Positions 1-6,959 of a stretch of DNA of 12,018 bases are shown here, one piece after another. Source of the DNA: an uncultured Clostridium sp. (GTDB lineage: Bacteria; Bacillota; Clostridia; Lachnospirales; Anaerotignaceae); NCBI GenBank assembly GCA_947246775.1, contig CAMXTM010000031.1:1-12018 (forward strand). Direction: 5' to 3'. A program made the translations under genes and the position numbers. Under the pieces are notes generated by a model, which saw nothing but the letters and a program-made list of their open reading frames with translations, was not told where the DNA came from and made no database searches. The first letter of the stretch is position 1, and every line of letters starts with the position of its first letter.

Positions 1-996
1 TCAGAAAAAATAATACGAAATAATAAAAATCGATTTGCAAAAAATATGCATGGACAAAAAGGAGAGGGTAAAAAAATTGTATTTTTTACAGAAAAAGATG
101 CTTATGAAGAAGCAGATAATATAGCATTAAAATTGATGAAATTAAGAAAAAAGGGTATTGACTATAATGATATGGCAGTAATATATAGAACAAATATACA
201 AGGTGGTATTTTTGCTAGAGTGTTTACACAAAAGGGAATCCCCTTTGTATTAAAAGATAAAAGTTCTAATTTGTATGGGCATTGGATAGCAAAAGATTTG
301 ACATCTTATTTGCTTTTAGCGGAAGATATACATAATGATGCTGATTTTCGCCGTATTGCTAATAAACCAAAAAGATATATTAGTAGGGATTTGTTGCATT
401 TGGCAGAAAGATATGGTAGTCCTTTGCTAAAGGGAATGTATGCATTGCCAGAGCTGAGAAAATATCAAGCACAGTATTTAGAAGATTTGGAATCCCATTT
501 GATACAAATTCAAAAAAGAACACCAGCAAAAGCATTAAAATATATTAGAAATGTGGTTGGATATGATGATTATTTAAGAGAATATGCAGAATATAGAAAA
601 GCAAGCGTAGAGGGATATATAGAAATAGCAGAAGAAATTACACAGTTTGCCACCATAGCAGATACGACAGAAATATTTGTGCAAAAGCTGCAAGAAATGG
701 AAATAGAAATGGCAAATAAAAGTAAAATGAAGAAAGGCGAGCAGGCACAAGGGGTAACGCTTTCTACTATGCATTCTGCAAAAGGCTTAGAATTTGAAGT
801 AGTATTTGTGCCAAGTATTGTGCAAGATGTCATACCGCATAAAAAGAGTACAACAGCGGAGCAAATAGAAGAAGAACGAAGATTATTTTATGTTGCTGTA
901 ACAAGAGCAAAAAGTATATTATATTTGTCAGAAATTGCTAAAAAACATGATAAAAAAACACAACGTTCGTGTTTTTTGAAAGAAATTGGCTTGTAA
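1..996 (+). CDS. UvrD/PcrA-type superfamily 1 DNA helicase, C-terminal part (5' end outside window)
   Basis: ATP-dependent 3'-5' DNA helicase of the UvrD/PcrA/Rep family, a class acting in repair and replication. The frame is open from base 1, so the gene begins upstream; the ATG at 46 is internal, since the preceding codons read as normal helicase sequence. Of the 331 visible residues, motif IV is near D57 (DMAVIYRTN), motif V is at about 253-270 (STMHSAKGLEFEVVFV) and motif VI at about 291-303 (EERRLFYVAVTRA, with the nucleotide-binding arginine). Residues 80-240 fit the variable 2B/2A region. The Walker A and B motifs must lie before the window. The C-terminus stops soon after motif VI without the long PcrA-type tail, so it may be a short UvrD-like paralogue rather than housekeeping PcrA. 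It is separated from the next operon by about 100 bases carrying a promoter. The family call is firm; the exact orthologue is not. Confidence 0.93.
   Translation, partial: SEKIIRNNKNRFAKNMHGQKGEGKKIVFFTEKDAYEEADNIALKLMKLRKKGIDYNDMAVIYRTNIQGGIFARVFTQKGIPFVLKDKSSNLYGHWIAKDLTSYLLLAEDIHNDADFRRIANKPKRYISRDLLHLAERYGSPLLKGMYALPELRKYQAQYLEDLESHLIQIQKRTPAKALKYIRNVVGYDDYLREYAEYRKASVEGYIEIAEEITQFATIADTTEIFVQKLQEMEIEMANKSKMKKGEQAQGVTLSTMHSAKGLEFEVVFVPSIVQDVIPHKKSTTAEQIEEERRLFYVAVTRAKSILYLSEIAKKHDKKTQRSCFLKEIGL
953..977 (+). terminator. Possible intrinsic terminator inside the helicase 3' end
   Basis: A perfect 9-bp inverted repeat (953-961 AAAAAACAC, 969-977 GTGTTTTTT) with a 7-base loop ends in six T's. 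It lies within the coding sequence, ending 19 bases before the stop at 994-996. Only two pairs are G-C, so the hairpin is weak, and the T's belong to the stem. No better terminator is seen between 996 and the promoter near 1054. Confidence 0.3.
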
Positions 997-1053
997 TAAC
1001 AATAAGTGTAATAAAAGTGTAAGAAAAAATTAGTATTTATATTTTTTGGAAAT

Positions 1054-1062
1054 TGATATAAT
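1054..1062 (+). promoter_or_regulatory. Extended -10 promoter of the six-gene operon
   Basis: TGATATAAT contains a perfect TATAAT (1057-1062) preceded by the TGN extension typical of Gram-positive sigma-A promoters. The -35 region (about 1034-1039) has no good TTGACA match, which an extended -10 can tolerate. Transcription would start near 1069, leaving a leader of about 30 bases before the ribosome binding site AGGGAGGG (1081-1088) and the ATG at 1099. Confidence 0.65.
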
Positions 1063-1098
1063 AGTGACAGAAAATAAAAAAGGGAGGGAATAAAATTT

Positions 1099-3660
1099 AT
1101 GAAAATAAATAAAAAGGAGCAAAGAAAAAGGCGAATTGCTGCGGTTGTAGCAATTATTTTGGTAGTTGCAATGGTGTTTAGTTTAATTGCGCCTATCTTT
1201 TCAGCAAGAGCGATGGCAGCACAGACAGTTAATACAACAGTTGTTACTGAACAGCAAACAAATGGTGCAGCTCTTACAGAAAAGCAAAAAAAAGATAGAG
1301 AAGTAGGTGTAGATAATTTTTCTGCAACAGTATTGATAGGATTTGAGCAGCAGTATATTGTAGGTAATACTGTGCCAGTGTCTGCTATTATGGTAAATAA
1401 TGGTGAAGATTTTAAAGGAGAATTTCAAATTAAAGTGTATTCCTACATTGGCAGTGAAAATGAGGGAGGAAAATATGCAATATATTATCAACCATTAGAG
1501 TTGTCAAGAGGAGCAGGAAAACAGGTTAATTTAACGATACCTATGGATACAATACAAAAAGATTTTGAGATTTCGTTGGTAGACAGTAAAAATAATGTAG
1601 TATATAGAAAATACTTTGCTGCAAAAGCACTTGACCCAGCAACAATGTTAGTAGGAGTTGTCTGTGAAAGACCAACAAATATGGCATATTTTTCAGCAAT
1701 ACACTTTGCTGAGGAACAAGACTATACAGGAGATTATACTAAGACAGTTTATTTAAATAGTGAAACATTTCCTACACAGGAAGCAGTTATGAATCATTTT
1801 AAAGTGATTGTGATAGATGATTTTGATACAAAGACACTTTCGCAACAGCAAAAAGAAGCACTTTTGCAATGGATAGAAGCAGGTGGCGTTTGTGTAGTAG
1901 GAACAGGTGTTAATGCCATAAAAACGTTGAGTGGATTGCAAGACATCATAGCAGTAGAAAGCAACGACAACATAACACAAAGAAATATTATAATAGCCGG
2001 ACAAAGAGTGAGAGCAGATGTTGCTGAACTAAATTTGACTAATATAGAAAATGTAGAAAATGATATTTTTGAAAATGCTTCTATTATACATATTGATAAT
2101 GGAGCAGTAATATTGTATGATATTTCATTGTCATTAGCACCTGCAACAGAAATAGCAGGATTTGTAAATGAGATAAAAGACTGTTGCGAATACGCTAATG
2201 AATCATTGAAAGAAATCAATTATTCTGATAGTTATAGATATAATCCAATTACCTATATTGCACAAAGATTTCCAGAATTAAAAGCAACTAGTATTTACAT
2301 GATATTGTTTATTATAGTAATCTATGTTGTAATAGTAGGACCTGTGTTGTATTTTATATTAAAGAAAAAAGATAAGAGAGAATGGGGTTGGATAGCAGTA
2401 CCAACACTTTCTATAATATTTGTGGCAATTGTGTTTGTGCTGAGCATTAATAGCCAATATAAAAGTGGTTTAATTAACATTGTATCAGCAACAAGAGTAA
2501 AAGATGGTCAAAGCATAGGAACAACAGATATTTATGGTTGTGCAAAGCATAGTAAAAAAGGAGAAGTAGTATTAACTACAGAAGAATTTGTCAATTTGTC
2601 AGTCCCCTCTGATGAAAGATGGAATTATTATGAAGTTGTAAATAATGATACTTGTACCAATAAAATTTTGGTGGGAGATAGCACAGAAATTACATATTTT
2701 GATAAAGGTAGTTGGGACAATAATGATTTTGAGATGGAGACTATAACAGATTTAGGTGGTATTGTAGATTGTGATGTAAAAATGGAAGGGGATAAGTTAG
2801 TAGGAACAATTACAAACCATACAAATAGAAATTTCAAAGATGTCTTGTTGATAGTAGGAAAAAGAGTCATAATGATAGAAAACTTAAAAGCTGAAGAAAG
2901 TATAGATATCAATGAAGATATTATAGATAAACAAATTACAGACTTATCTAATGCTATATGGGAAGTATTTCGAGATTTATATGATAGAACAGAAATGCAA
3001 AAGAAAATCAAAGCAGGAGAAATGACAAGACAAGATGCATATCGTATGATGAGAGAAAGCGACTTAGTACAAGACTATATTAACTGGAATGAAACAGAAA
3101 TGCGGTTGCTAAACGAAGGAGATATTAAAGTATTTTTGTATGCTTTTGATGAAGATAGTATATTGCCTCAAACATTTTATCTCAATGGACAGACAGCAAT
3201 AGAAAATGCTTTGAATTTGTATATGATGGAATATGCTGTACATTTGGCAGAGGCAGGAAGTTTTGAGATACCATTTGGTATTTTGTCAGGCACTATAATG
3301 GGACAAGAAGATAATCAGTTTATTAGAGATTATAGAGATGGCACAGTATATGCAGAGATGTCAACAGAAATAGAGTGGGCATTTGTGATACCAGCAAATA
3401 CAGAAATACAAAGTGTGCAATTCCGTTCTTTAAATGATAGTGGTAATTTTTATCAAGCACCAGAAATTTATAATGTAAGCACAGGACAATGGGAATTGTT
3501 GCAAAGTGAGGAATATTATGATATGACAGATTATATTGGTAATGTATCAGAAGATTATCCAAATGGTTGTATTATAGTAAAATATTTTGTACAAAAAGAA
3601 ACAGAAATCAGATACCCAGAAATCAAATTGAAAGGAGCAGGACAAAATGTTGGAAATTAA
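1099..3660 (+). CDS. Large membrane-anchored protein with GATase-like extracytoplasmic domain, first gene of ABC/vWA operon
   Basis: An 853-residue protein of unknown function. The start is set by AGGGAGGG ten bases upstream. Residues 1-10 are strongly basic and 11-40 form a hydrophobic signal peptide or anchor ending in an Ala-rich stretch (ARAMAA). Residues 45-180 look like a beta-sandwich. Residues 183-290 resemble a class I GATase-like alpha/beta fold: strand VIVIDD near 236-241, a helix, then GGVCVVGTG near 262-270. No catalytic triad is evident; Cys265 sits in a strand rather than at a nucleophile elbow. Two membrane helices (398-421 and 429-450) flank a basic loop (KKKDKRE), so both the 41-397 and 451-853 regions are predicted outside the cytoplasm. 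It overlaps the ABC ATPase by 14 bases, so the two are probably coupled. By analogy to GldG-type auxiliary proteins it may be an accessory subunit of the transporter, but that is inference. Confidence 0.8.
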   Translation: MKINKKEQRKRRIAAVVAIILVVAMVFSLIAPIFSARAMAAQTVNTTVVTEQQTNGAALTEKQKKDREVGVDNFSATVLIGFEQQYIVGNTVPVSAIMVNNGEDFKGEFQIKVYSYIGSENEGGKYAIYYQPLELSRGAGKQVNLTIPMDTIQKDFEISLVDSKNNVVYRKYFAAKALDPATMLVGVVCERPTNMAYFSAIHFAEEQDYTGDYTKTVYLNSETFPTQEAVMNHFKVIVIDDFDTKTLSQQQKEALLQWIEAGGVCVVGTGVNAIKTLSGLQDIIAVESNDNITQRNIIIAGQRVRADVAELNLTNIENVENDIFENASIIHIDNGAVILYDISLSLAPATEIAGFVNEIKDCCEYANESLKEINYSDSYRYNPITYIAQRFPELKATSIYMILFIIVIYVVIVGPVLYFILKKKDKREWGWIAVPTLSIIFVAIVFVLSINSQYKSGLINIVSATRVKDGQSIGTTDIYGCAKHSKKGEVVLTTEEFVNLSVPSDERWNYYEVVNNDTCTNKILVGDSTEITYFDKGSWDNNDFEMETITDLGGIVDCDVKMEGDKLVGTITNHTNRNFKDVLLIVGKRVIMIENLKAEESIDINEDIIDKQITDLSNAIWEVFRDLYDRTEMQKKIKAGEMTRQDAYRMMRESDLVQDYINWNETEMRLLNEGDIKVFLYAFDEDSILPQTFYLNGQTAIENALNLYMMEYAVHLAEAGSFEIPFGILSGTIMGQEDNQFIRDYRDGTVYAEMSTEIEWAFVIPANTEIQSVQFRSLNDSGNFYQAPEIYNVSTGQWELLQSEEYYDMTDYIGNVSEDYPNGCIIVKYFVQKETEIRYPEIKLKGAGQNVGN

Positions 3661-4573
3661 ACATCTTATGAAAAGATATGGAAAATTTACTGCTGTAGAT
3701 GATTTGAATTTAACTGTACCAGAAAGTAGTATATTTGGTTTTGTAGGACCAAATGGGGCAGGAAAAACAACTACAATGAAAATTATGTCTGGACTTTTGA
3801 AAGCGACAGAGGGAAGTGTTATGATTGATGGAGTAGATGTCACAAAAAATCCAAAAGCATTAAAAGAACATATCGGATATATGCCTGACTTTTTTGGAGT
3901 TTATGACGATTTAAAAGTGTCTGAATATATGGATTTTTATGCAGGAACCTATTATATACCTTATGAAGATAGACAGGCATTGATAGATAATTTACTTGAT
4001 ATAGTAGACCTTTCCCATAAAAAGGATAGTTATGTAGATGGACTGTCAAGAGGAATGAAGCAAAGATTGTGCCTTGCAAGGAGTTTAATACATGACCCAA
4101 AACTTTTGATATTAGATGAGCCAGCTTCTGGATTAGACCCTAGAGCAAGGGTAGAAATGAAAGAAGTGCTTAAACAGTTGCAAACAATGGGAAAAACGAT
4201 TATTATTAGTTCACATATATTGCCAGAGCTTGCAGAAATGTGTACAGAAGTAGGTATTATTGATAAAGGTCATATTGTTGTGCAGGGAACAGTGCAGGAA
4301 ATTATGAAACAGATGACCAAAGTAAGAAGAATACAAATCAAGCCACTAGAAAATATGGAATCACTTTTAAAATTGTTAAGTGAGCAACCAGTGGTAGACG
4401 ATGTAATAGAAAATACATTTGATATCGAATTTTCTTTTAAAGGAACAGACCAAGAATTATCAGAACTGTTAAAACAAATTATACTAGCAGATATTGCTAT
4501 AGTATACTTTAAAGAAAAAGAGGGAAATTTGGAAGAAATATTTATGCAAGTGACAGGAGGGGAAGAAGTATGA
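3647..4573 (+). CDS. ABC transporter ATP-binding protein, ABC-2 export type
   Basis: A 308-residue cytoplasmic ATPase that would power the permease encoded next. Visible motifs are Walker A GPNGAGKT (34-41), signature LSRGMKQRL (133-141), Walker B LLILDEP (153-159), D-loop SGLD (161-164) and switch His190 (IISSH). The usual Q-loop glutamine is Asp81 (GYMPDFFGVYDDL), a variant I recall as common in this subfamily. Residues 220-308 form a C-terminal extension ending in LEEIFMQVT, like the DUF4162-type tail of ABC-2 exporter ATPases. The ATG at 3647 lies inside the preceding gene with AAAGGAG (3631-3637) upstream, and the stop overlaps the permease start as ATGA. All catalytic residues are intact. 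The substrate cannot be read from the sequence; the conserved neighbours suggest an envelope role rather than drug export. Confidence 0.95.
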   Translation: MLEIKHLMKRYGKFTAVDDLNLTVPESSIFGFVGPNGAGKTTTMKIMSGLLKATEGSVMIDGVDVTKNPKALKEHIGYMPDFFGVYDDLKVSEYMDFYAGTYYIPYEDRQALIDNLLDIVDLSHKKDSYVDGLSRGMKQRLCLARSLIHDPKLLILDEPASGLDPRARVEMKEVLKQLQTMGKTIIISSHILPELAEMCTEVGIIDKGHIVVQGTVQEIMKQMTKVRRIQIKPLENMESLLKLLSEQPVVDDVIENTFDIEFSFKGTDQELSELLKQIILADIAIVYFKEKEGNLEEIFMQVTGGEEV

Positions 4574-5439
4574 TGATGAATCCCGTATTACGCCGAGAAA
4601 CAAAGACAACATTAAGAAACTGGAAAATGTTTGCCGTTTTGACGGTATATGTTGCAATTGTAACAATAGGAGCATTTTTATTTATTTATGGAAATATGTT
4701 TAATTCTTATAATTATTCATTTGACCCCCAAGATATGATATGGATGTATGTAGTGCTTTGTGCCATACAAATGGGGCTTATGCTTTTAGCTGCGCCAGCT
4801 ATGACAGGTGGTAGTATTAGCGGAGAAAGGGAAAGACAAACATTAGATTTACTTTTGATGACAAAAATGTCTTCTCTTTCCATTGTAGTTGGAAAATTGA
4901 TGTCATCTATGGCAACACTTTCCCTTATTATGGTAGCGACATTACCGATATTTGCTATAGCATTTTATTTTGGAGGAGTGTCCATAGGTTCACTATTGAT
5001 TATGATATTGTATATTATGGTAACAGCTTGTATGGCTTGTTCGCTGTCTATCTTTTTTTCCTGTATATTTAAAAAGACAGTGGTTTCTATGGTTGTAGTA
5101 TATTTATTGATAGGAGGCGTATTTTGTTTAGGGACATTGCTTGCAACATTTTTACAGCAAGGTCTTTATTATACAATGTATCAGCAACAGGCAACTTTGA
5201 CATTTCCATTGATAGTGCTTTCATCTAATCCAGGTGTAGGATTTTTTTCATTGGTAGATAATCAAATTGGTACAAATGTTATATCATCTGTGTTGTATCG
5301 GTATTCAAGTCAAAAAGTATTTGTCAATGCAATTATAAAAAACTACTGGGTAGTCAATTTCGTATTTAATATTATAATTTCAGTTGTGTTTGTACTTTTA
5401 GCAGCCTATTTTATCAATCCAGTAAAAAATAAAAAATAG
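4570..5439 (+). CDS. ABC-2 type transporter permease
   Basis: A 289-residue integral membrane protein, the likely partner of the ATPase just upstream. Six hydrophobic segments are visible, at about 20-40, 57-78, 112-134, 139-166, 172-195 and 260-283. The cytoplasmic loop after helix 2 carries GERERQTLDLLLMT (85-98), the hallmark of ABC-2 permeases of the NosY/GldF type that touches the ATPase. A larger loop between helices 5 and 6 (196-259) probably faces outwards. The start is the ATG of the ATGA overlap (4570-4573), with AGGAGGGGAA (4555-4564) upstream; the ATG at 4573 is equally possible and removes one residue. The C-terminus is short and basic. With one permease gene visible, the active form is probably a homodimer, or a dimer with a permease encoded elsewhere. 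Confidence 0.92.
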   Translation: MMMNPVLRRETKTTLRNWKMFAVLTVYVAIVTIGAFLFIYGNMFNSYNYSFDPQDMIWMYVVLCAIQMGLMLLAAPAMTGGSISGERERQTLDLLLMTKMSSLSIVVGKLMSSMATLSLIMVATLPIFAIAFYFGGVSIGSLLIMILYIMVTACMACSLSIFFSCIFKKTVVSMVVVYLLIGGVFCLGTLLATFLQQGLYYTMYQQQATLTFPLIVLSSNPGVGFFSLVDNQIGTNVISSVLYRYSSQKVFVNAIIKNYWVVNFVFNIIISVVFVLLAAYFINPVKNKK

Positions 5440-5472
5440 TAGTATGTTAATATAGAAAAGGGAGTTGGCAAA

Positions 5473-5667
5473 ATGGAACAGTTACAAAAACAGCTTTTCA
5501 AATTGAGAATGAAATTGTTGCTTGAGCTGTGGTATCAAATCTTTTTAAAATTTGCCATAGCAGCAATAGCACTTTCTATTGTATATGTGGTTGTTTCAAA
5601 ATGGAAATATTTAATAGATGATACTGTATTTTTTGCAATTGTAATAGTGTTTGTGTTACATTTTTAA
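5473..5667 (+). CDS. N-terminal membrane fragment of the coiled-coil protein (frameshifted, ends early at TAA)
   Basis: A 64-residue open frame with a proper start: AAAAGGGAG (5457-5465) precedes the ATG by about seven bases, 33 bases after the permease stop. It encodes a basic amphipathic N-terminus (1-20) and two membrane helices (about 26-45 and 50-64). It then stops at TAA 5665-5667, in the middle of what should be the second helix and its basic cytoplasmic end. Reading one base back at the T5A5 run continues LKRATWKKTAQIADSMG directly into the next open frame. I therefore read it as the first part of one 489-residue protein (5473-6941), not as a separate small gene. It could be translated alone as a small membrane peptide. 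Confidence 0.6.
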   Translation: MEQLQKQLFKLRMKLLLELWYQIFLKFAIAAIALSIVYVVVSKWKYLIDDTVFFAIVIVFVLHF

Positions 5668-5670
5668 AAA
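5661..5670 (+). other. Frameshift site (T5A5 run) joining the two halves of the coiled-coil gene
   Basis: The upstream frame reads CAT TTT TAA and ends. The downstream frame reads TTT TTA AAA AGA and stays open for over 1.2 kb. Restoring one T in the run (T6A5) gives CAT TTT TTA AAA AGA and a continuous 489-codon gene. Possible explanations are a one-base deletion in the strain, an assembly or sequencing error in a homopolymer, or a -1 slip of tRNA-Phe on T TTT before the stop. Confidence 0.7.
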
Positions 5671-5708
5671 GAGCAACATGGAAAAAAACAGCACAAATTG
5701 CGGATAGT

Positions 5709-6941
5709 ATGGGATATGAGGAACGATTTATTACAGCATTAGAATTGCTTGAGCAAAAAAGAGAATATACAAAAATAGAAAAATTAGTGATAGAAGATGC
5801 ATTAACTAAGGCAAAAGAAAATGAAATTGCAAAACAGTATCACTTGACAGTGCCAAAAAAGGAAATACAAATTATTGTAGTGCTGTTTGCCATAATGTTT
5901 GGAACAAATTTAATTAATACAGAACAGCAAAGACAAGCAGAACAGTATGCAATGGCAAAATTGAGAAAAATTGAAGAAGTGAAAAGTGAAATCAATAGAG
6001 AAGAAGAATTTGACGAAGATGTATTAAAAGCATTTAATAAAGAAATAGATACTATTACAAAAAATTTAAAAAGAGCGCAAACGGTAGAAGAAAGTAAAAA
6101 AATGGTGGAGCAGGCACAACAGGCAGTAAAAGCGTTAGAAAAAAATAGTATGCCAGAGGACTTGAAAAAAACTGCTGAAAAACTTTCTCAAAATGAAAAA
6201 ACAAAAGAATTGGCAAATGCTTTAGAAACAGGAGATACACAATCCATCAATGCACAAATGGATATGTTACTTTCTGAAATGGAAGATTTGCCACAGGAAG
6301 TATTAGAGCAAATAGCACAGGAACTCAATGACATAGGAGAATTGAATGATGAAGAATTAAAAGAAATGCTTGAGAATTTGGCAGAACAACTTTCTAGTGG
6401 CAATTTGGCGCAAGCGATAACACAAGGGAAAGCATTAAAAGGAAAATTAGGAGCATTGTCTCAACAGAATAGTGACATTGTGCAAAGCATGGAAAATTTG
6501 AATCAGGCATTGGCTTCTGAAAATGCTGTATCAAAAACAGAGCAGTCAGGACAAAGTGGACAGCAAGGAGATGGCACAGGACAGGGGCAAGGAGAAGGAG
6601 AACAAAGCGGTAGCGGTCAAGGTGGTATGGGACAAGGCAGCGGCGAGGGAATGAATAGTGGTCAAGGTAGAGGTAGAGGACATAAAGAAACAGAAGAAAT
6701 CTATACAAGAAAAGCAGAAAATATGTCTGGTTATGATACACAGTTGCAAGGGCAGCAAAATGAGCAGGGGCAAACCAATATAACAAGGGAGCAAACAATA
6801 GGAGAAAGAGGACAAAGTATACCATATGAACAGGTGTATCAGTCCTATAGAAATAATGCGTTGAGAGATATAGAAAATAGTGATGTGCCTTATGGTATGA
6901 GAGAATTAGTTTCTGAATATTTTTCAACATTAGAGCAATAA
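5709..6941 (+). CDS. Main body of membrane-anchored coiled-coil protein (DUF4175-like), downstream of frameshift
   Basis: A 410-codon frame, residues 80-489 of the reconstructed protein. It starts inside a conserved-looking cytoplasmic stretch (ADSMGYEERFITALEL). The ATG at 5709 has no ribosome binding site (AATTGCGGATAGT precedes it), so normal expression needs the upstream half. In this fragment's numbering, a third membrane helix lies at about 53-69. Residues 72-275 are Glu/Lys/Gln/Leu-rich and probably helical or coiled-coil. Residues 277-328 are a Gly/Gln/Ser linker. The C-terminal 45 residues (VYQSYRNNALRDIENSDVP then MRELVSEYFSTLEQ) form a compact module of the kind I recall from DUF4175-like proteins next to BatA-type genes. 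The helical part is predicted outside the cytoplasm, perhaps as a scaffold for the vWA proteins encoded after it. The family assignment is tentative. Confidence 0.75.
   Translation: MGYEERFITALELLEQKREYTKIEKLVIEDALTKAKENEIAKQYHLTVPKKEIQIIVVLFAIMFGTNLINTEQQRQAEQYAMAKLRKIEEVKSEINREEEFDEDVLKAFNKEIDTITKNLKRAQTVEESKKMVEQAQQAVKALEKNSMPEDLKKTAEKLSQNEKTKELANALETGDTQSINAQMDMLLSEMEDLPQEVLEQIAQELNDIGELNDEELKEMLENLAEQLSSGNLAQAITQGKALKGKLGALSQQNSDIVQSMENLNQALASENAVSKTEQSGQSGQQGDGTGQGQGEGEQSGSGQGGMGQGSGEGMNSGQGRGRGHKETEEIYTRKAENMSGYDTQLQGQQNEQGQTNITREQTIGERGQSIPYEQVYQSYRNNALRDIENSDVPYGMRELVSEYFSTLEQ
6541..6682 (+). repeat. Gly/Gln/Ser low-complexity repeat region within the coiled-coil gene
   Basis: Irregular repeats of GGACAA/GGTCAA/GGAGAA-type hexamers encode a run of SGQ, GQG and GEG units (about residues 278-325 of the 410-residue frame). 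The stretch is visibly richer in G than its surroundings. It probably acts as a flexible linker, and it is a place where unit number could vary by slippage. Confidence 0.7.
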
Positions 6942-6950
6942 AAGGTGGTG
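6941..6950 (+). promoter_or_regulatory. Ribosome binding site deciding the ATG 6960 start
   Basis: AAAGGTGGTG lies nine bases before ATG 6960. Two in-frame GTG codons (6945 and 6948) fall inside this Shine-Dalgarno element and have none of their own, so the ATG is the better start. Confidence 0.7.
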
Positions 6951-6959
6951 CAGAATAAT

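Noticed and set aside
46..48. ATG 46 as the true start of the helicase
   Set aside because: The frame is open to base 1 with helicase-like residues, there is no ribosome binding site before 46, and the essential Walker motifs would be missing.
1882..1908. Cys265 in GGVCVVGTG as a GATase catalytic nucleophile
   Set aside because: The pattern fits the strand after the helix in GATase-like folds, where relatives have Gly/Leu/Phe, and no matching His-Glu pair is apparent.
5656..5670. Classical programmed -1 frameshift signal at the T5A5 run
   Set aside because: The zero-frame codons (CAT TTT) do not form an X XXY YYZ heptamer, and I see no strong downstream stem-loop. Simple P-site slippage is possible but not supported by a known signal.
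5678..5707. ATG 5678 as an alternative start for the coiled-coil body
   Set aside because: It is out of frame with the 5709 frame and stops after nine codons.
6394..6930. Long minus-strand open frames opposite the coiled-coil gene (also at 1794-2219 and 11016-11543)
   Set aside because: They mirror the biased codon use of the + strand genes, give Leu/Phe/Cys- or Ser-rich non-protein-like sequence, and sit opposite well-supported genes.
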